DNA of 64,000 bases from assembly GCA_002376235.1 (NCBI GenBank), contig DFNX01000006.1:420836-484835 (forward strand), given 5' to 3'. The DNA comes from Neorhizobium sp. UBA3556. GTDB lineage: Bacteria > Pseudomonadota > Alphaproteobacteria > Rhizobiales > Rhizobiaceae. The position numbers and the translations under genes were made by a program. The notes under the pieces are model-generated. The model was not told the origin of the DNA, ran no database searches, and worked only from the letters and a program-made list of their open reading frames with translations. Positions 35,415-44,497 of the stretch are shown piece by piece (within the stretch, counting starts at the first letter, position 1; each line of letters opens with the position of its first letter).

Positions 35415-36125
35415 ATGAGAAAAGTTGTCGCTACGGCCAGCGAGGCGATGGCGGGATTGCTTCGCGATGGCATGACGCTCATGTCCGGTGGCTTCGGCCT
35501 TTGTGGCATCCCGTCGACCTTGATCGAAGCAATCCGCCTGTCGGGTGTCAAAGATCTGACTGTCATTTCGAACAATGCCGGCGTCGATGGTTTTGGCCTT
35601 GGTGTGCTGCTGGAGACGAGGCAGATACGCAAAATGATCTCCTCCTATGTTGGGGAGAATAAACTGTTTGCGGAGCAGTATCTTTCGGGCGCTCTTGAAC
35701 TGGAATTCAATCCGCAAGGAACCTTAGCCGAGCGCATCCGTGCCGGCGGGGCGGGGATTCCCGCATTTTTCACCAAAACCGGGGTGGGCACGCTGGTTGC
35801 GGAAGGCAAGGAGATCCGCCGTTTTGGTGAAGACGATTACGTCATGGAAACCGGGCTTTTCGCTGATCTCTCCCTTATTCATGCCTGGAAAGGCGATACG
35901 GAAGGCAATCTCGTCTATCGGAAAACGGCGAGAAATTTCAATCCTGTCATGGCAACGGCGGCCCATATGACAATTGCCGAGGTTGAGCATCTTGTACCGG
36001 CCGGTGAAATCGATCCGGATTCGGTCCACACACCCGGGATTTTCGTCAACAAGATCCTGCATGTTCCCAACGGTGAAAAACGCATCGAGCAAAGAACCTT
36101 ACGCAAGCTGGGGGAGGAGGTCTGA
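35415..36125 (+). CDS. scoA: 3-oxoacid CoA-transferase, subunit A
   Basis: The 236-residue alpha subunit of a succinyl-CoA:3-oxoacid CoA-transferase carries GGFGLCGIP (25-33), SNNAGVDGFGLG and PQGTLAERIRAGGAGIPAFFTKTGVGT. With ScoB it moves CoA from succinyl-CoA to acetoacetate, used in ketone-body and PHB breakdown. The start follows an AGGAGGAAC-like stretch. It is adjacent to scoB with one base between. Confidence 0.94.
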   Translation: MRKVVATASEAMAGLLRDGMTLMSGGFGLCGIPSTLIEAIRLSGVKDLTVISNNAGVDGFGLGVLLETRQIRKMISSYVGENKLFAEQYLSGALELEFNPQGTLAERIRAGGAGIPAFFTKTGVGTLVAEGKEIRRFGEDDYVMETGLFADLSLIHAWKGDTEGNLVYRKTARNFNPVMATAAHMTIAEVEHLVPAGEIDPDSVHTPGIFVNKILHVPNGEKRIEQRTLRKLGEEV

Positions 36126-36126
36126 C

Positions 36127-36777
36127 ATGGCCTGGACGCGTGAACAGATGGCGGCTCGAGCTGCTCGCGAACTGCAGGACGGCTTTTACGTCAATCTCGG
36201 CATCGGTATTCCAACCCTGGTCGCGAATTTCATTCCGAACGGAATGGAAGTAACGCTTCAGAGCGAAAACGGCATGCTCGGCATGGGGCCGTTTCCATTC
36301 GAAGGCGAAGAAGATGCCGACCTCATCAATGCCGGCAAGCAGACCATAACACAGCTTCCCAAAACCAGCTATTTTTCGTCGGCGGATAGTTTTGGAATGA
36401 TCCGCGGCGGACATATAGACCTTTCGATCCTGGGTGCCATGCAGGTTTCCGAGAGCGGCGATCTGGCCAACTGGATGATCCCTGGCAAGATGGTCAAGGG
36501 CATGGGCGGCGCGATGGATCTCGTCGCCGGTGTCAAGCGCGTTGTTGTCGTCATGGAACACGAGGCAAAGGGCGAACCGAAGCTTCTCAAGGAATGTTCG
36601 CTGCCGCTGACCGGACGGCGCGTTGCCGATATGGTGATCACCGATCTGGGTGTTTTCCGTGTCGCTCGCAACGGCCCACCGAAATTGACGCTGATTGGCC
36701 TGGCGGATGGAGTTGGCGTCGAAGAAATAAGAGCAAAGACAGACGCCGCTTTCGATATCGATCCCAGTCATATGTGA
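36127..36777 (+). CDS. scoB: 3-oxoacid CoA-transferase, subunit B
   Basis: The 216-residue beta subunit has the catalytic glutamate at residue 47 in the QSENGMLGMG motif. VNLGIGIPTLVANF precedes it and GGAMDLVAGVKRVVVVMEHEAKG follows. It forms the active CoA-transferase with ScoA. The IS6 remnant begins 13 bases after its stop, so any later gene of this operon may have been cut off by the insertion. A second, distinct CoA-transferase pair lies at 58884-60196. Confidence 0.94.
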   Translation: MAWTREQMAARAARELQDGFYVNLGIGIPTLVANFIPNGMEVTLQSENGMLGMGPFPFEGEEDADLINAGKQTITQLPKTSYFSSADSFGMIRGGHIDLSILGAMQVSESGDLANWMIPGKMVKGMGGAMDLVAGVKRVVVVMEHEAKGEPKLLKECSLPLTGRRVADMVITDLGVFRVARNGPPKLTLIGLADGVGVEEIRAKTDAAFDIDPSHM

Positions 36778-36789
36778 GATAGCCAGACG

Positions 36790-37245
36790 GGCTCTGTTGC
36801 GAAAATCTCGCTGCTGCTTGATTGAGGGCGGATACATTTGGGCGGTTCGCTGGCACTGCCGTTATGGGGCGAGCTACCGCGATCTCGAACAGATGATGGG
36901 CGAACGGGGCGTGATCGTGGATCATTCCACCATCTATCGCGGGGTCCAGAAATATGCGCCAGAGATTGAAAAACGGCTGCGCTGGCACTGGCGCCGGCCG
37001 CGGTCGACGAGCTGGCGGGTGGATGAAACCTATGTGAAGGTTCGTGGCAGATAGACCTATCTATATCGGGCCGTCGATAAGTTCGGCAACACGATCGATT
37101 TCTATCTGTCGCCGACCCGCTACGCCAAGGCAGCCGAGCGCTTTCTCGGTAAGGTTCTGAATGGCTTGCAGGATTGGGACAAGCCAACGGTCATCAACAC
37201 TGACAAGGCGCCGACCTATGGGATCGCGATCTCGGAGTTGAAGGC
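36790..37245 (+). mobile_element. Defective IS6-family element, left copy (3' truncated)
   Basis: It begins with the IS end GGCTCTGTTGCGAAAATCTC at 36790, shared with the right copy. Transposase sequence follows (YGASYRDLEQMMGERGVIVDHSTIYRGVQKYAPEIEKRLRWHW, then WRVDETYVKVRGR). Three lesions are visible. A 60-bp deletion between CATTT repeats removes the start codon. A TAG replaces the expected Trp after RGR. The element ends abruptly after ISELKAEA, so the last DDE part and the right end are gone. It is immobile without help. It points into the betaine island. Confidence 0.9.
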
Positions 37246-37256
37246 CGAAGCGTTGC

Positions 37257-37485
37257 GCTTTATGTCGACTGCGATTGGATATATGCCGCTCGCGGCGTTT
37301 CCGTCCTTCAACTGGAGAGTCCGCCTAGGACGATAGATACACACGTTTCGTGGCTTGAGCTGGGGAGCAATACGCCTGAAGAAATTATCTATTTTGCGGA
37401 CGTCGCTCAGGAGGTTGTCGCCTCATTCGGGGTTGAGTACGGCGTGAAAGGCAGACGGCAAACCGGCGCAGCGGAAAGCAGCTAG
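37257..37485 (+). pseudogene. C-terminal remnant of an unrecognised gene
   Basis: Directly after the truncated IS6 copy a frame without a start reads LYVDCDWIYAARGVSVLQL, then WLELGSNTPEEIIYFADVAQEVVASFGVEYG, stopping at TAG 37483-37485. It looks like the end of a real protein cut by the same event that truncated the IS. The family is not recognised. Bases 37486-37635 hold nothing I can support. Confidence 0.45.
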
Positions 37486-37635
37486 CAAAAATTGCGTCTT
37501 GTCGTCCTGATCCAAGGATAGCCTTCGATCCGATCTATATGCCGCCCCATCCGTAGTTCTGCGCTCGCCGAAAAATCCAACACCTTGCTCGGGCCTATTC
37601 AACGACCGCCCTGCGCTTACGGTCCTTTTTGCCCA

Positions 37636-38688
37636 TCACGCCCAAGTGTCTCCCACTCTGAAACCTTCAGTAAAGGGGTCGTCATGATCAAGGACGATCG
37701 TGTTGATCCCAAATATCCAGCTCTTGCCGGTCACGGTTGGTACAACGGCTTTCTGTCCGCCAATTTTCGTTTCTTCGACGAGCCGACCTGTGTAGATGTT
37801 GCCAAGAATGCCCTGGTGACGGAAGGGGGTATTGAGCGGCAGCTCGCCTTTGGCGTGAAGGACCGCCATCTTGGCGCATGTTCCGGTGCCGCAGGGGCAT
37901 CGATCGATCGCACCGGTCCATGTGGCCGGATTGTCCCAGGAGAATTCACCTGAGGCCATTGTGACGGCATTTTTCCAGTCGGCCTGCGGGTCATCCGTGG
38001 GCCCGGACAGTTGGGAAATCGTGATTCCCACACCGGGGTAGTCGGGATGGCTGACGGGCAGTTGCTCTATCGCCGCCTCCCGGATCAATGACGAGACGCG
38101 GGCGATTTCGCGACCATGTTCCGGAATGAGTTCCAATCCTCGGAATTGCCGCACATCGGCGATCACGTAGAACATGCCACCCCAGCCGACATCGACCGTG
38201 ACCTTGCCAAGATGAGGCACATTGATCACGGCGTCGAGATGCGCTGCGAAGGCGGGAACATTTTTGAATGTCACGTTCTTCACCTTGCCATCGCGACACT
38301 CCGCAGAGATGCGGATAAGGCCCGCAGGTGCCTCCAAGACCAGTTCGGTGACAGGCTCCTTCATGGGGAGCATGCCCATTTCGAGAAGAACGGTCACCAC
38401 GGAAATGGTGTTTCCACCCGACATCACGGGGTATTCTATCTGCTCCATGATGATGTATCCCGCATCAGCCTCGGGGTGGCTCGGGGGTACAATGATATTG
38501 CAGCAGTGCGCCGGGTAACCGCGTGGTTCACGCAGCAGAAGTTTGCGTAGCTGGTCGTCGTTTTCTTCCAGCCATTTCATCTTTTCATAGACTGAGCCGC
38601 CGGGAATGTTGGGAATGCCGCCAGTGACAACCCGCATTGGGGTACCCGCATGGGTGTCGATGGCCTGGATCGTTCTCTTGAAACTCAT
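37636..38688 (-). CDS. Proline-racemase-superfamily enzyme, Ser/Cys type
   Basis: This is a 350-residue member of the proline racemase / 4-hydroxyproline 2-epimerase / 3-hydroxyproline dehydratase family. The first catalytic position is Ser90 (PVMSGGNT) instead of Cys; the second is Cys266 in CPCGTGTCA. Ser/Cys members exist alongside the Cys/Cys (racemase, 4-Hyp epimerase) and Cys/Thr (3-Hyp dehydratase) types, so the reaction cannot be set from motifs alone. It lies with a Ldh2-family imine reductase and a betaine importer, so hydroxyproline or proline betaine metabolism is likely. A paralogue lies at 49741-50769. Confidence 0.88.
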   Translation of the reverse strand: MSFKRTIQAIDTHAGTPMRVVTGGIPNIPGGSVYEKMKWLEENDDQLRKLLLREPRGYPAHCCNIIVPPSHPEADAGYIIMEQIEYPVMSGGNTISVVTVLLEMGMLPMKEPVTELVLEAPAGLIRISAECRDGKVKNVTFKNVPAFAAHLDAVINVPHLGKVTVDVGWGGMFYVIADVRQFRGLELIPEHGREIARVSSLIREAAIEQLPVSHPDYPGVGITISQLSGPTDDPQADWKNAVTMASGEFSWDNPATWTGAIDRCPCGTGTCAKMAVLHAKGELPLNTPFRHQGILGNIYTGRLVEETKIGGQKAVVPTVTGKSWIFGINTIVLDHDDPFTEGFRVGDTWA

Positions 38689-38748
38689 GACCTGTTCCTT
38701 GCCTCTGGCGTTCTGAAGGCGCTTTGCGTGCCGTTTATCGTTTTAGGA

Positions 38749-39750
38749 TTATGCCCGTTCTGCAAAACGGTTGATGTTGTCAAAAACAGCGCGAGGCAGT
38801 TTGAACTCCTCGGGTTCTCCGGTTGTGTCCAAACCTGTAATGCCCGGCAGGAAAACGCCCAGTTCGCCCAATCTCTCTGTCTGCGATTGGGCGCGTGTCG
38901 TAAGGTTCGCTTGGCTGGGGTTGGTCATGATCGCCATGACAGTGAGCCCAACAGCGGGCGATGCGTTTCCGGAACGGAAATCGGCGGTATCAATGGACCA
39001 CGGGCCTCCCGAAAAACCGGCCGAGAGCATCTCAACCATCAGCGCTATGTTGCCGCCTTTGCGATCACCGAAGGGCAGCAATGCGCCCGATAATGCGTCT
39101 GCCGCATCCTCTGTAGGATTGCCATTGCGGTCGACAGCCCATCCTGCCGGTATGGCTTGCCCTTCGGCCGCTGCGCGAACGACATTGACATACGCCGTTG
39201 CACTGGAAGCCTGATCGATCACGAGTGGCAATCTCCCCTCGCCGAGAGGAAAACCGAAGGCGAGGGGGTTTGTGCTGTAAACGGCGGGAACTCCGGCTTT
39301 CGGGGTCATCAAGGCATTTGCGTTCGTGGCCGCTAGCCCTACAAGACCTTTTCCCGCTAACCTTCGAACATAGTACCCCAACTCGCCGGCCGTGTAGCTT
39401 CCTGTCTGGGTGAATATGGCAATGCCATTCTGCTCTGCTGCCTCTACTAAAGCGTCGTAGGCAATGTCGAAACCGAGTTGCGCGATCCCGAAGTCAGCGT
39501 CCGAGACAAGAAAACCGGGTCGCTGACGGCTGAAGCTTGGTCTGGGATTTCGATTGATCCGCCCTTCAGCAAAGGCGTCGAGGTAGTCCACGAAATGTGG
39601 AAAGCCGAGATTTGGTGGACCAAACGATGCCGCGGATATTGTCGCCTCTACAAGAGAATGGGTGCTGGAAGCATCTGCCCCGGCACCCGCGCAGGCCGCG
39701 CTTGCCAGGTGTCTGGCTTCGTCGCGACCAATCATCATGTCATTGACCAA
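38749..39750 (-). CDS. Ldh2/MDG2-family reductase, probably delta1-pyrroline-2-carboxylate or related imine reductase
   Basis: The 333-residue NAD(P)H oxidoreductase belongs to the malate/L-lactate/ureidoglycolate dehydrogenase fold. Landmarks are GIAIFTQTGSYTAGELGYYVRRLAGKGLVGLAATNANALMTPKAG and NPLAFGFPL. The usual SHG segment near the N-terminus is replaced by LGFPHFVDYL. Members linked to proline racemase-family genes reduce delta1-pyrroline- or delta1-piperideine-2-carboxylate. TTG 39750 fits a GGGAG site 6 bases upstream; ATG 39738 is the alternative. It sits just upstream of the epimerase-like gene on the same strand. Confidence 0.82.
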   Translation of the reverse strand: MVNDMMIGRDEARHLASAACAGAGADASSTHSLVEATISAASFGPPNLGFPHFVDYLDAFAEGRINRNPRPSFSRQRPGFLVSDADFGIAQLGFDIAYDALVEAAEQNGIAIFTQTGSYTAGELGYYVRRLAGKGLVGLAATNANALMTPKAGVPAVYSTNPLAFGFPLGEGRLPLVIDQASSATAYVNVVRAAAEGQAIPAGWAVDRNGNPTEDAADALSGALLPFGDRKGGNIALMVEMLSAGFSGGPWSIDTADFRSGNASPAVGLTVMAIMTNPSQANLTTRAQSQTERLGELGVFLPGITGLDTTGEPEEFKLPRAVFDNINRFAERA

Positions 39751-39900
39751 CGATAGCTCCCGTCGTGATTTTTCAGGGTTGTGGATTGGATCTGATCATG
39801 CCGCGACATTGGCGCGGCACACCTTGAAGCTGGTCATCAAAATTCAGGGCATGAGGCATCTCGGCTCATTGAGGATGGCAAGCCATCCACCGATGCCGCG

Positions 39901-40977
39901 CTAGACGATCTTGACCGCCTGTTCGTTCTTGATGTCTGGCCTGTCAGCGTTCACCATGGCTGCCGCCAGCTGTCGAAAAGTCACAGTTCCGATCGGGCGA
40001 GACATCTGATCGATGACGGTGATGTCGCCCTCAGGCGCTGAAGCAAGTTTTCGCACTGCTTCCTCCACAGTGGCCTCCGAATCCACGGTCGGTCCGCTGT
40101 CGTCAAAGGCAGGCTGAACCGGCTGCATGACAGCGCCGACCTGGATGACCCGCCCACGGTTCACCTCCTTGACGAAATTGGCGACATATTCGTCTGCGGG
40201 CCTCAAGACGATGTCCTGACGATTGCCCTGCTGAATAATTTCGCCGTCCCTGAGGATCGCGATTTGATCGCCGAGGCGCAGGGCTTCATCCAGATCGTGG
40301 GTGATAAACACGATGGTCTTCTTGATCTCCTTCTGGATATCGAGAAGTACGGTCTGCATGTCTGTACGGATCAGTGGATCAAGTGCAGAATATGCCTCAT
40401 CCATCAGTAGCACCGGTGCGTCATTCGCCAGCGCACGTGCCAGTCCAACGCGTTGCTGCATCCCGCCGGAAAGCTGGTTCGGATATTTTTGCTCAAAGCC
40501 CTTGAGGCCAACACGTTCGATCCAGCGCATTGCGGTGTCCACGGCTTGCGCACGGGAAATGCCCTGGACTTCCAGACCAAACACGGTGTTATCCAGAACA
40601 TTGCGGTGGGGCAGCAGGGCGAATTTCTGGAAGACCATGGCCGTCTGGTGGCGTCGGAATTCCTGAAGTTCTGCGGGGCCCATCTTCACGACGTCTACGC
40701 CATCGACAAGAACTTCACCCGCGGTCGGATCGATCAGCCGGTTTATGTGGCGGATCAGGGTTGATTTCCCAGAACCGGAAAGACCCATGATGACCTGGAT
40801 GCAACCGGACGGGATTTCGATGTTGATGTCACGCAGGCCGAGAATGTGGCCGTAGGTTTGATTGAGATCTGCTTTGCTCAATCCGTTCTGAACGTTTTCG
40901 ATATAGGCCGCAGCGTTGGCGCCGAATATCTTGTAGAGATGGCGGATCTTGATGCCGCCGAAGTGGTGCTCAGCCAT
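39901..40977 (-). CDS. proV: Glycine/proline betaine ABC importer ATPase (ProV/OpuAA-type)
   Basis: The 358-residue ATPase starts MAEHHFGGIKIRHLYKIFG. Walker A is GLSGSGKST (65-73), signature LSGGMQQR and Walker B LLMDEAYSALDPLIRTDMQ, as in quaternary-ammonium importers. The C-terminal part (about 290-358) is CBS-like (DITVIDQMSRPIGTVTFRQL) and may gate activity with ionic strength. Start ATG 40977 overlaps the permease stop by 8 bases. The context points to catabolic uptake of proline betaine rather than osmotic use. Confidence 0.9.
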   Translation of the reverse strand: MAEHHFGGIKIRHLYKIFGANAAAYIENVQNGLSKADLNQTYGHILGLRDINIEIPSGCIQVIMGLSGSGKSTLIRHINRLIDPTAGEVLVDGVDVVKMGPAELQEFRRHQTAMVFQKFALLPHRNVLDNTVFGLEVQGISRAQAVDTAMRWIERVGLKGFEQKYPNQLSGGMQQRVGLARALANDAPVLLMDEAYSALDPLIRTDMQTVLLDIQKEIKKTIVFITHDLDEALRLGDQIAILRDGEIIQQGNRQDIVLRPADEYVANFVKEVNRGRVIQVGAVMQPVQPAFDDSGPTVDSEATVEEAVRKLASAPEGDITVIDQMSRPIGTVTFRQLAAAMVNADRPDIKNEQAVKIV

Positions 40978-41857
40978 GGACGGTCTCCCTGTAGCTCTGG
41001 AGCCTGCGGCCATACGCCTGGCTGACACGGTCAAAGATGATGGCAATGCCGACGATGGCGAGGCCATTGAACAGGCCGAGCGTAAAATACTGGTTGGCAA
41101 TCGCTTTCAGCACTGGCTGCCCCAGCCCCTGTACACCGATCATTGAGGCAATGACGACCATCGCGAGCGCCATCATGATCGTCTGGTTGATGCCAGCCAT
41201 GATCGTCGGCAATGCCAAGGGCAACTGCACCTTGATGAGCTTTTGTGACTTCGAAGTGCCAAAAGCATCTGCTGCTTCGAGAACATCCTTGTCGACGAGG
41301 CGAATACCAAGATCGGTCAGCCTTATGATTGGTGGAATGGCATAGATCACGACGGCTATCAGGCCTGGCACGCGGCCGATTCCCAGAAGCATCACGACAG
41401 GAATAAGATAGACGAAGCTCGGCATGGTCTGCATCACATCGAGAATAGGACTGACGATTTTTTGCAACCTATTGGATCTAGCCATGACGATACCGATCGG
41501 CAGGCCGATGGCGATGGAAAGTAAGGTGCAGACGAAAATCATGGATATTGTCCGCATCGTATCCTGCCACATGCCGAAATAGCCGATCAGCATCAGCGTC
41601 ACGAGACAGCCTGCAACGATCTTCACGCTGCGGCTTGCGACCCAAGCTATGGCAAGGATGATCGCTGTGATGATTGGCCATGGCGTCTGAGTCATGAAAC
41701 GTTCGGCAACGATCAGGAACTGTTGAAGCGGAGAGAAAAAGCCCTCGATCGTTCCCCCATAAGCTCTTGTAAACGTTCGAAAACTTTCGTCGATAAGCTT
41801 CTTGAGATCGCGCAGCGCGTCGTCATTCATGTGCGGAAAGCTGTAAAACCAATCCAT
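40970..41857 (-). CDS. proW: Betaine ABC importer permease (ProW-type)
   Basis: The 295-residue inner-membrane protein has about six or seven helices and the EAA-like loop EAADAFGTSKSQKLIKVQLPLALPTIMAGINQ. MQTMPSFVYLIPVVMLLGIG is characteristic of ProW/OpuAB. An extended N-terminal segment (about 1-60) precedes the membrane part, as in ProW. It is cotranscribed with proX upstream and proV downstream; a strong hairpin separates it from proX. Confidence 0.92.
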   Translation of the reverse strand: MDWFYSFPHMNDDALRDLKKLIDESFRTFTRAYGGTIEGFFSPLQQFLIVAERFMTQTPWPIITAIILAIAWVASRSVKIVAGCLVTLMLIGYFGMWQDTMRTISMIFVCTLLSIAIGLPIGIVMARSNRLQKIVSPILDVMQTMPSFVYLIPVVMLLGIGRVPGLIAVVIYAIPPIIRLTDLGIRLVDKDVLEAADAFGTSKSQKLIKVQLPLALPTIMAGINQTIMMALAMVVIASMIGVQGLGQPVLKAIANQYFTLGLFNGLAIVGIAIIFDRVSQAYGRRLQSYRETVHG

Positions 41858-41906
41858 TCCGTTCCCCTTTCAAGGTCGGATCGTACCGTCTTGTTGTCTT
41901 CTGGCG

Positions 41907-41937
41907 GTATGAGCGGCGCATTGAGCGCCGCCCATAC
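41907..41937 (-). terminator. Intercistronic hairpin between proX and proW
   Basis: The near-perfect 13-bp stem GTATGAGCGGCGC/GCGCCGCCCATAC has loop ATTGA and no T-tract. It probably stabilises the proX message or partly terminates transcription, giving more binding protein than permease. Confidence 0.65.
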
Positions 41938-41942
41938 TGACG

Positions 41943-42953
41943 TCAGAGCGCGGCTTCGATCTTGGCTGCGGCTTCAGCGGAAACCCATTTTTGCCAAACG
42001 CTTTTGTTTTCCTTGAGAAACTGCTTTGCTCCATCCTCGCCAGTTGCCTGGTTGTCGCTCATCCATGCGAGCATCTGGTTGACCAGTTCGTTGGGCCAGG
42101 TGCGGCTTTTGATGTAGGCCAGAGCATCGCCAGAATTTTCGGCAAACTTTTTCGTCACGATTGTATCGACGGCGTCAGTTGGCCATTCGTTCGGCTTGGG
42201 GTCTGCACAGTTGTCGACCTTGTTGCAGCGGTTCCATTCCGCTTCATCATAGGATTGGCCTGAGGAAAGGCGCACCATGTCGTATTTGCCTAGCAGGGCT
42301 GTCGGCTCCCAGTAATAACCGATCCAGCCTCGTTGTGCTTCATAGGCATGCGTGATGGAGCCGTCGTGACCGGCAGCCGATCCGGTGTCGACATTGGCAA
42401 AGCCCGCATCCGCGGCCTTGTAGGCCTTGTAATATTGGCTTGCAACGATAGTGCCGCCCCAGCCCTGCGGGCCGGATGACCATGCGGCCTTGGCCGGATC
42501 GTCTGGATTGGGAAACAGTTCGGGATGCTTGACGGCGTCCGCGATAGTCTTGATGTCGGGATGTTCATCAACGATGAACTTGGGAACATAGATGCCCTGA
42601 ATGCCACCCTTTTCGAACGCCTTGCCGGCTACGATCAGCTTGCCTTCATCGATGTTCTTTTGAGTGATCGGCGGACGAAGGCTGTACCAGGCCTCGGGGG
42701 CTATGTCAGGCTGTCCCTTTTCAGCCATGGAGGTCAGTGTAGGAACAGTGTCGCCAAGAACGATACTTGAATCGCAATCATAGCCATTCTTGAGGATGAA
42801 GTCGTCGACATTGGCCAGCAGTTCGGCAGAAGTCCAGTTCATGCTGGCGATTGTCACGGTCCCGCATTCTGCTGCGTTGGCTGCCGTTGAGCCGCCGCAA
42901 AGGCCGAATGTCAGGCCCAGGGGGATCAATGTGGAAGTAAGCATTCTCTTCAT
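41943..42953 (-). CDS. proX: Betaine-binding periplasmic protein (ProX/OpuAC-type)
   Basis: The 336-residue protein has a signal peptide ending NAA-EC and the OpuAC fold. Landmarks are TVTIASMNWTSAELLANVDDFILKNGYDC, DIAPEAWYSLRPPI and GYYWEPTALLGKYDMVRL. Aromatic residues suited to a cation-pi box are visible (Trp in MNW, EAWY and YYWEP). It probably binds glycine betaine or proline betaine. It is the first gene of the proXWV set, and start ATG 42953 follows GGGAACG. Confidence 0.9.
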   Translation of the reverse strand: MKRMLTSTLIPLGLTFGLCGGSTAANAAECGTVTIASMNWTSAELLANVDDFILKNGYDCDSSIVLGDTVPTLTSMAEKGQPDIAPEAWYSLRPPITQKNIDEGKLIVAGKAFEKGGIQGIYVPKFIVDEHPDIKTIADAVKHPELFPNPDDPAKAAWSSGPQGWGGTIVASQYYKAYKAADAGFANVDTGSAAGHDGSITHAYEAQRGWIGYYWEPTALLGKYDMVRLSSGQSYDEAEWNRCNKVDNCADPKPNEWPTDAVDTIVTKKFAENSGDALAYIKSRTWPNELVNQMLAWMSDNQATGEDGAKQFLKENKSVWQKWVSAEAAAKIEAAL

Positions 42954-43019
42954 TATCGTTCCCTTATTTTGGCGGCATTGATAATCCGAACGGGTGCCGC
43001 AATGGCCGTCCGGCTGTTT

Positions 43020-43817
43020 TCAGAGGCGTTCTCCCATGCGCTGCGCTTCTTTGAACGCAGCTTTCAGCCCGAGGGAAACTGCATTATCAAAGCCCGCATC
43101 CAGCATTGTGCTGATTGCAGCTGCAGTGGTGCCTCGGTATTCCCGGAATGTATCGACGATTGCGGAGGGACAGTTTTCGCCGCTTTCCAGCAGCCTTCCG
43201 CTTCCGACAATAAGGGCGCTCGCTGCGCGTCGTGCAATGTGGGGTTCAAGACCGTTCGAGACAGCATCCCGCATCATTGCCGAGGCGAGAAGGGCAGCTA
43301 GTGCTGGCCCGGAGCCCGTAAGCGCGGTCAGGTAGTCAATTTGCTCTTCCTTGTGGACCTCATCCTCAGGCCCGCATGCTGCAAATATTTGCCGGATGAT
43401 GGATTTGTCGTCATCCGTGACGGCTTCGGATGAGATCCAGGGCGTGTAGGACATCGCCACTGAGACAGCTGCGTTCGGCATGGCGCGAACCACCCGACTG
43501 CTGCTGTGATGTGTGGAAAGAGATTGAAGTGTTATGCCGGCCATCACCGAAACGACCAGCTTCCCCTTGAGGTCGAGGTCGATTGCACGCCAATCTTGAG
43601 GTCGAACGGCAAGAACAACCACATCGGACCGCTCGGCAAGTTCCCGATTATCGCTGGTCCAGAAAATATCGGATTGAGTTTTGGGCTCTTTACTTCTGAA
43701 CGAAAGCGACAACAGGCCCTTCGATACCACGCCTGCGCCCAGAACGGCTTCGGCAATAGCGTTGCCAAGCCAACCCGCTCCTCCGACAATCCCGATCCGT
43801 GGCGTCTTGGCAAGCAT
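43020..43817 (-). CDS. Pyrroline-5-carboxylate reductase family protein (ProC-like)
   Basis: The 265-residue NAD(P)H enzyme begins PRIGIVGGAGWLGNAIAEA (Rossmann motif at 8-17). The C-terminal dimerisation helix carries DYLTALTGSGPALAALL and ends with a ProC-like domain (TTAAAISTMLDAGFDNAV). ProC reduces delta1-pyrroline-5-carboxylate to proline. It is shorter and more divergent than housekeeping ProC, so it may act on a related imine. It lies between proX and a TetR gene. Confidence 0.85.
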   Translation of the reverse strand: MLAKTPRIGIVGGAGWLGNAIAEAVLGAGVVSKGLLSLSFRSKEPKTQSDIFWTSDNRELAERSDVVVLAVRPQDWRAIDLDLKGKLVVSVMAGITLQSLSTHHSSSRVVRAMPNAAVSVAMSYTPWISSEAVTDDDKSIIRQIFAACGPEDEVHKEEQIDYLTALTGSGPALAALLASAMMRDAVSNGLEPHIARRAASALIVGSGRLLESGENCPSAIVDTFREYRGTTAAAISTMLDAGFDNAVSLGLKAAFKEAQRMGERL

Positions 43818-43830
43818 CCGTTCCTACTCC

Positions 43831-44457
43831 CTACGGGTTATAATCGTGGCGGGCAAAGAACCGGTCCAGTTCCCGCTTCTGAGGAACCTGACCGGTGTAG
43901 ATCGCGATATACTCCGGGATACGCCTCATGCGGATGGCAAGATCTTCCTGCGCCTGCATCGAGATATAACCAATCTGCACGAGGTAGGTCGTACGTGCCC
44001 GAACGTCTGCGGGCACTTCTTCCAGACCGAAACGGGCGAACATCCGGGCCAGCGCTTCTATTCTGGCCTCATCAGCCTTGCAGACTTCGTTCTGGATATC
44101 TTGAGACTGCAACGCCCAGCTTCGGATCGCGAATTCGAACTGAGAGTCAAAAAGCTCCTTGCTGAGCCAGCAATCGAAGACATTGAGCATCGCTTCGGCC
44201 AACGATTCCGCATAGGCCTCGCTTTGTTTGATAATGTTGCCGGTGTTTTTGTCCCGCCATTTCTGGACAAGGGCCTCCAGCAATGCTTCGCGATCCTTGA
44301 AGAACCAATAAAAGCTTGTGCGTGAGAGCTGCAACGTTTTTGCCAGCGGCAGGATCTTGACCGTGTCGATGCCGGACTCGATTAGGGCGGAGTAGGCTGC
44401 ATCGAGCCAAGCCTCCTGAGATCCGCGCCAACCGCTATCGTTCGTATTCTGGTCCAT
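43831..44457 (-). CDS. TetR-family regulator divergent from the demethylase
   Basis: The 208-residue protein has a TetR HTH (DAAYSALIESGIDTVKILPLAKTLQLSRTSFYWFFKDREALLEALVQKW). ATG 44457 has AGGA 7-10 bases upstream. Divergence from the demethylase gene and the large inverted repeat at 44498-44557 in between make it the likely repressor of demethylase-etfBA and of itself. The ligand would be a betaine or N-methylproline (inference). Confidence 0.88.
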   Translation of the reverse strand: MDQNTNDSGWRGSQEAWLDAAYSALIESGIDTVKILPLAKTLQLSRTSFYWFFKDREALLEALVQKWRDKNTGNIIKQSEAYAESLAEAMLNVFDCWLSKELFDSQFEFAIRSWALQSQDIQNEVCKADEARIEALARMFARFGLEEVPADVRARTTYLVQIGYISMQAQEDLAIRMRRIPEYIAIYTGQVPQKRELDRFFARHDYNP

Positions 44458-44497
44458 GGGCAATTCCTAACAAACCGAAAGACTACGCACAAGCAAA

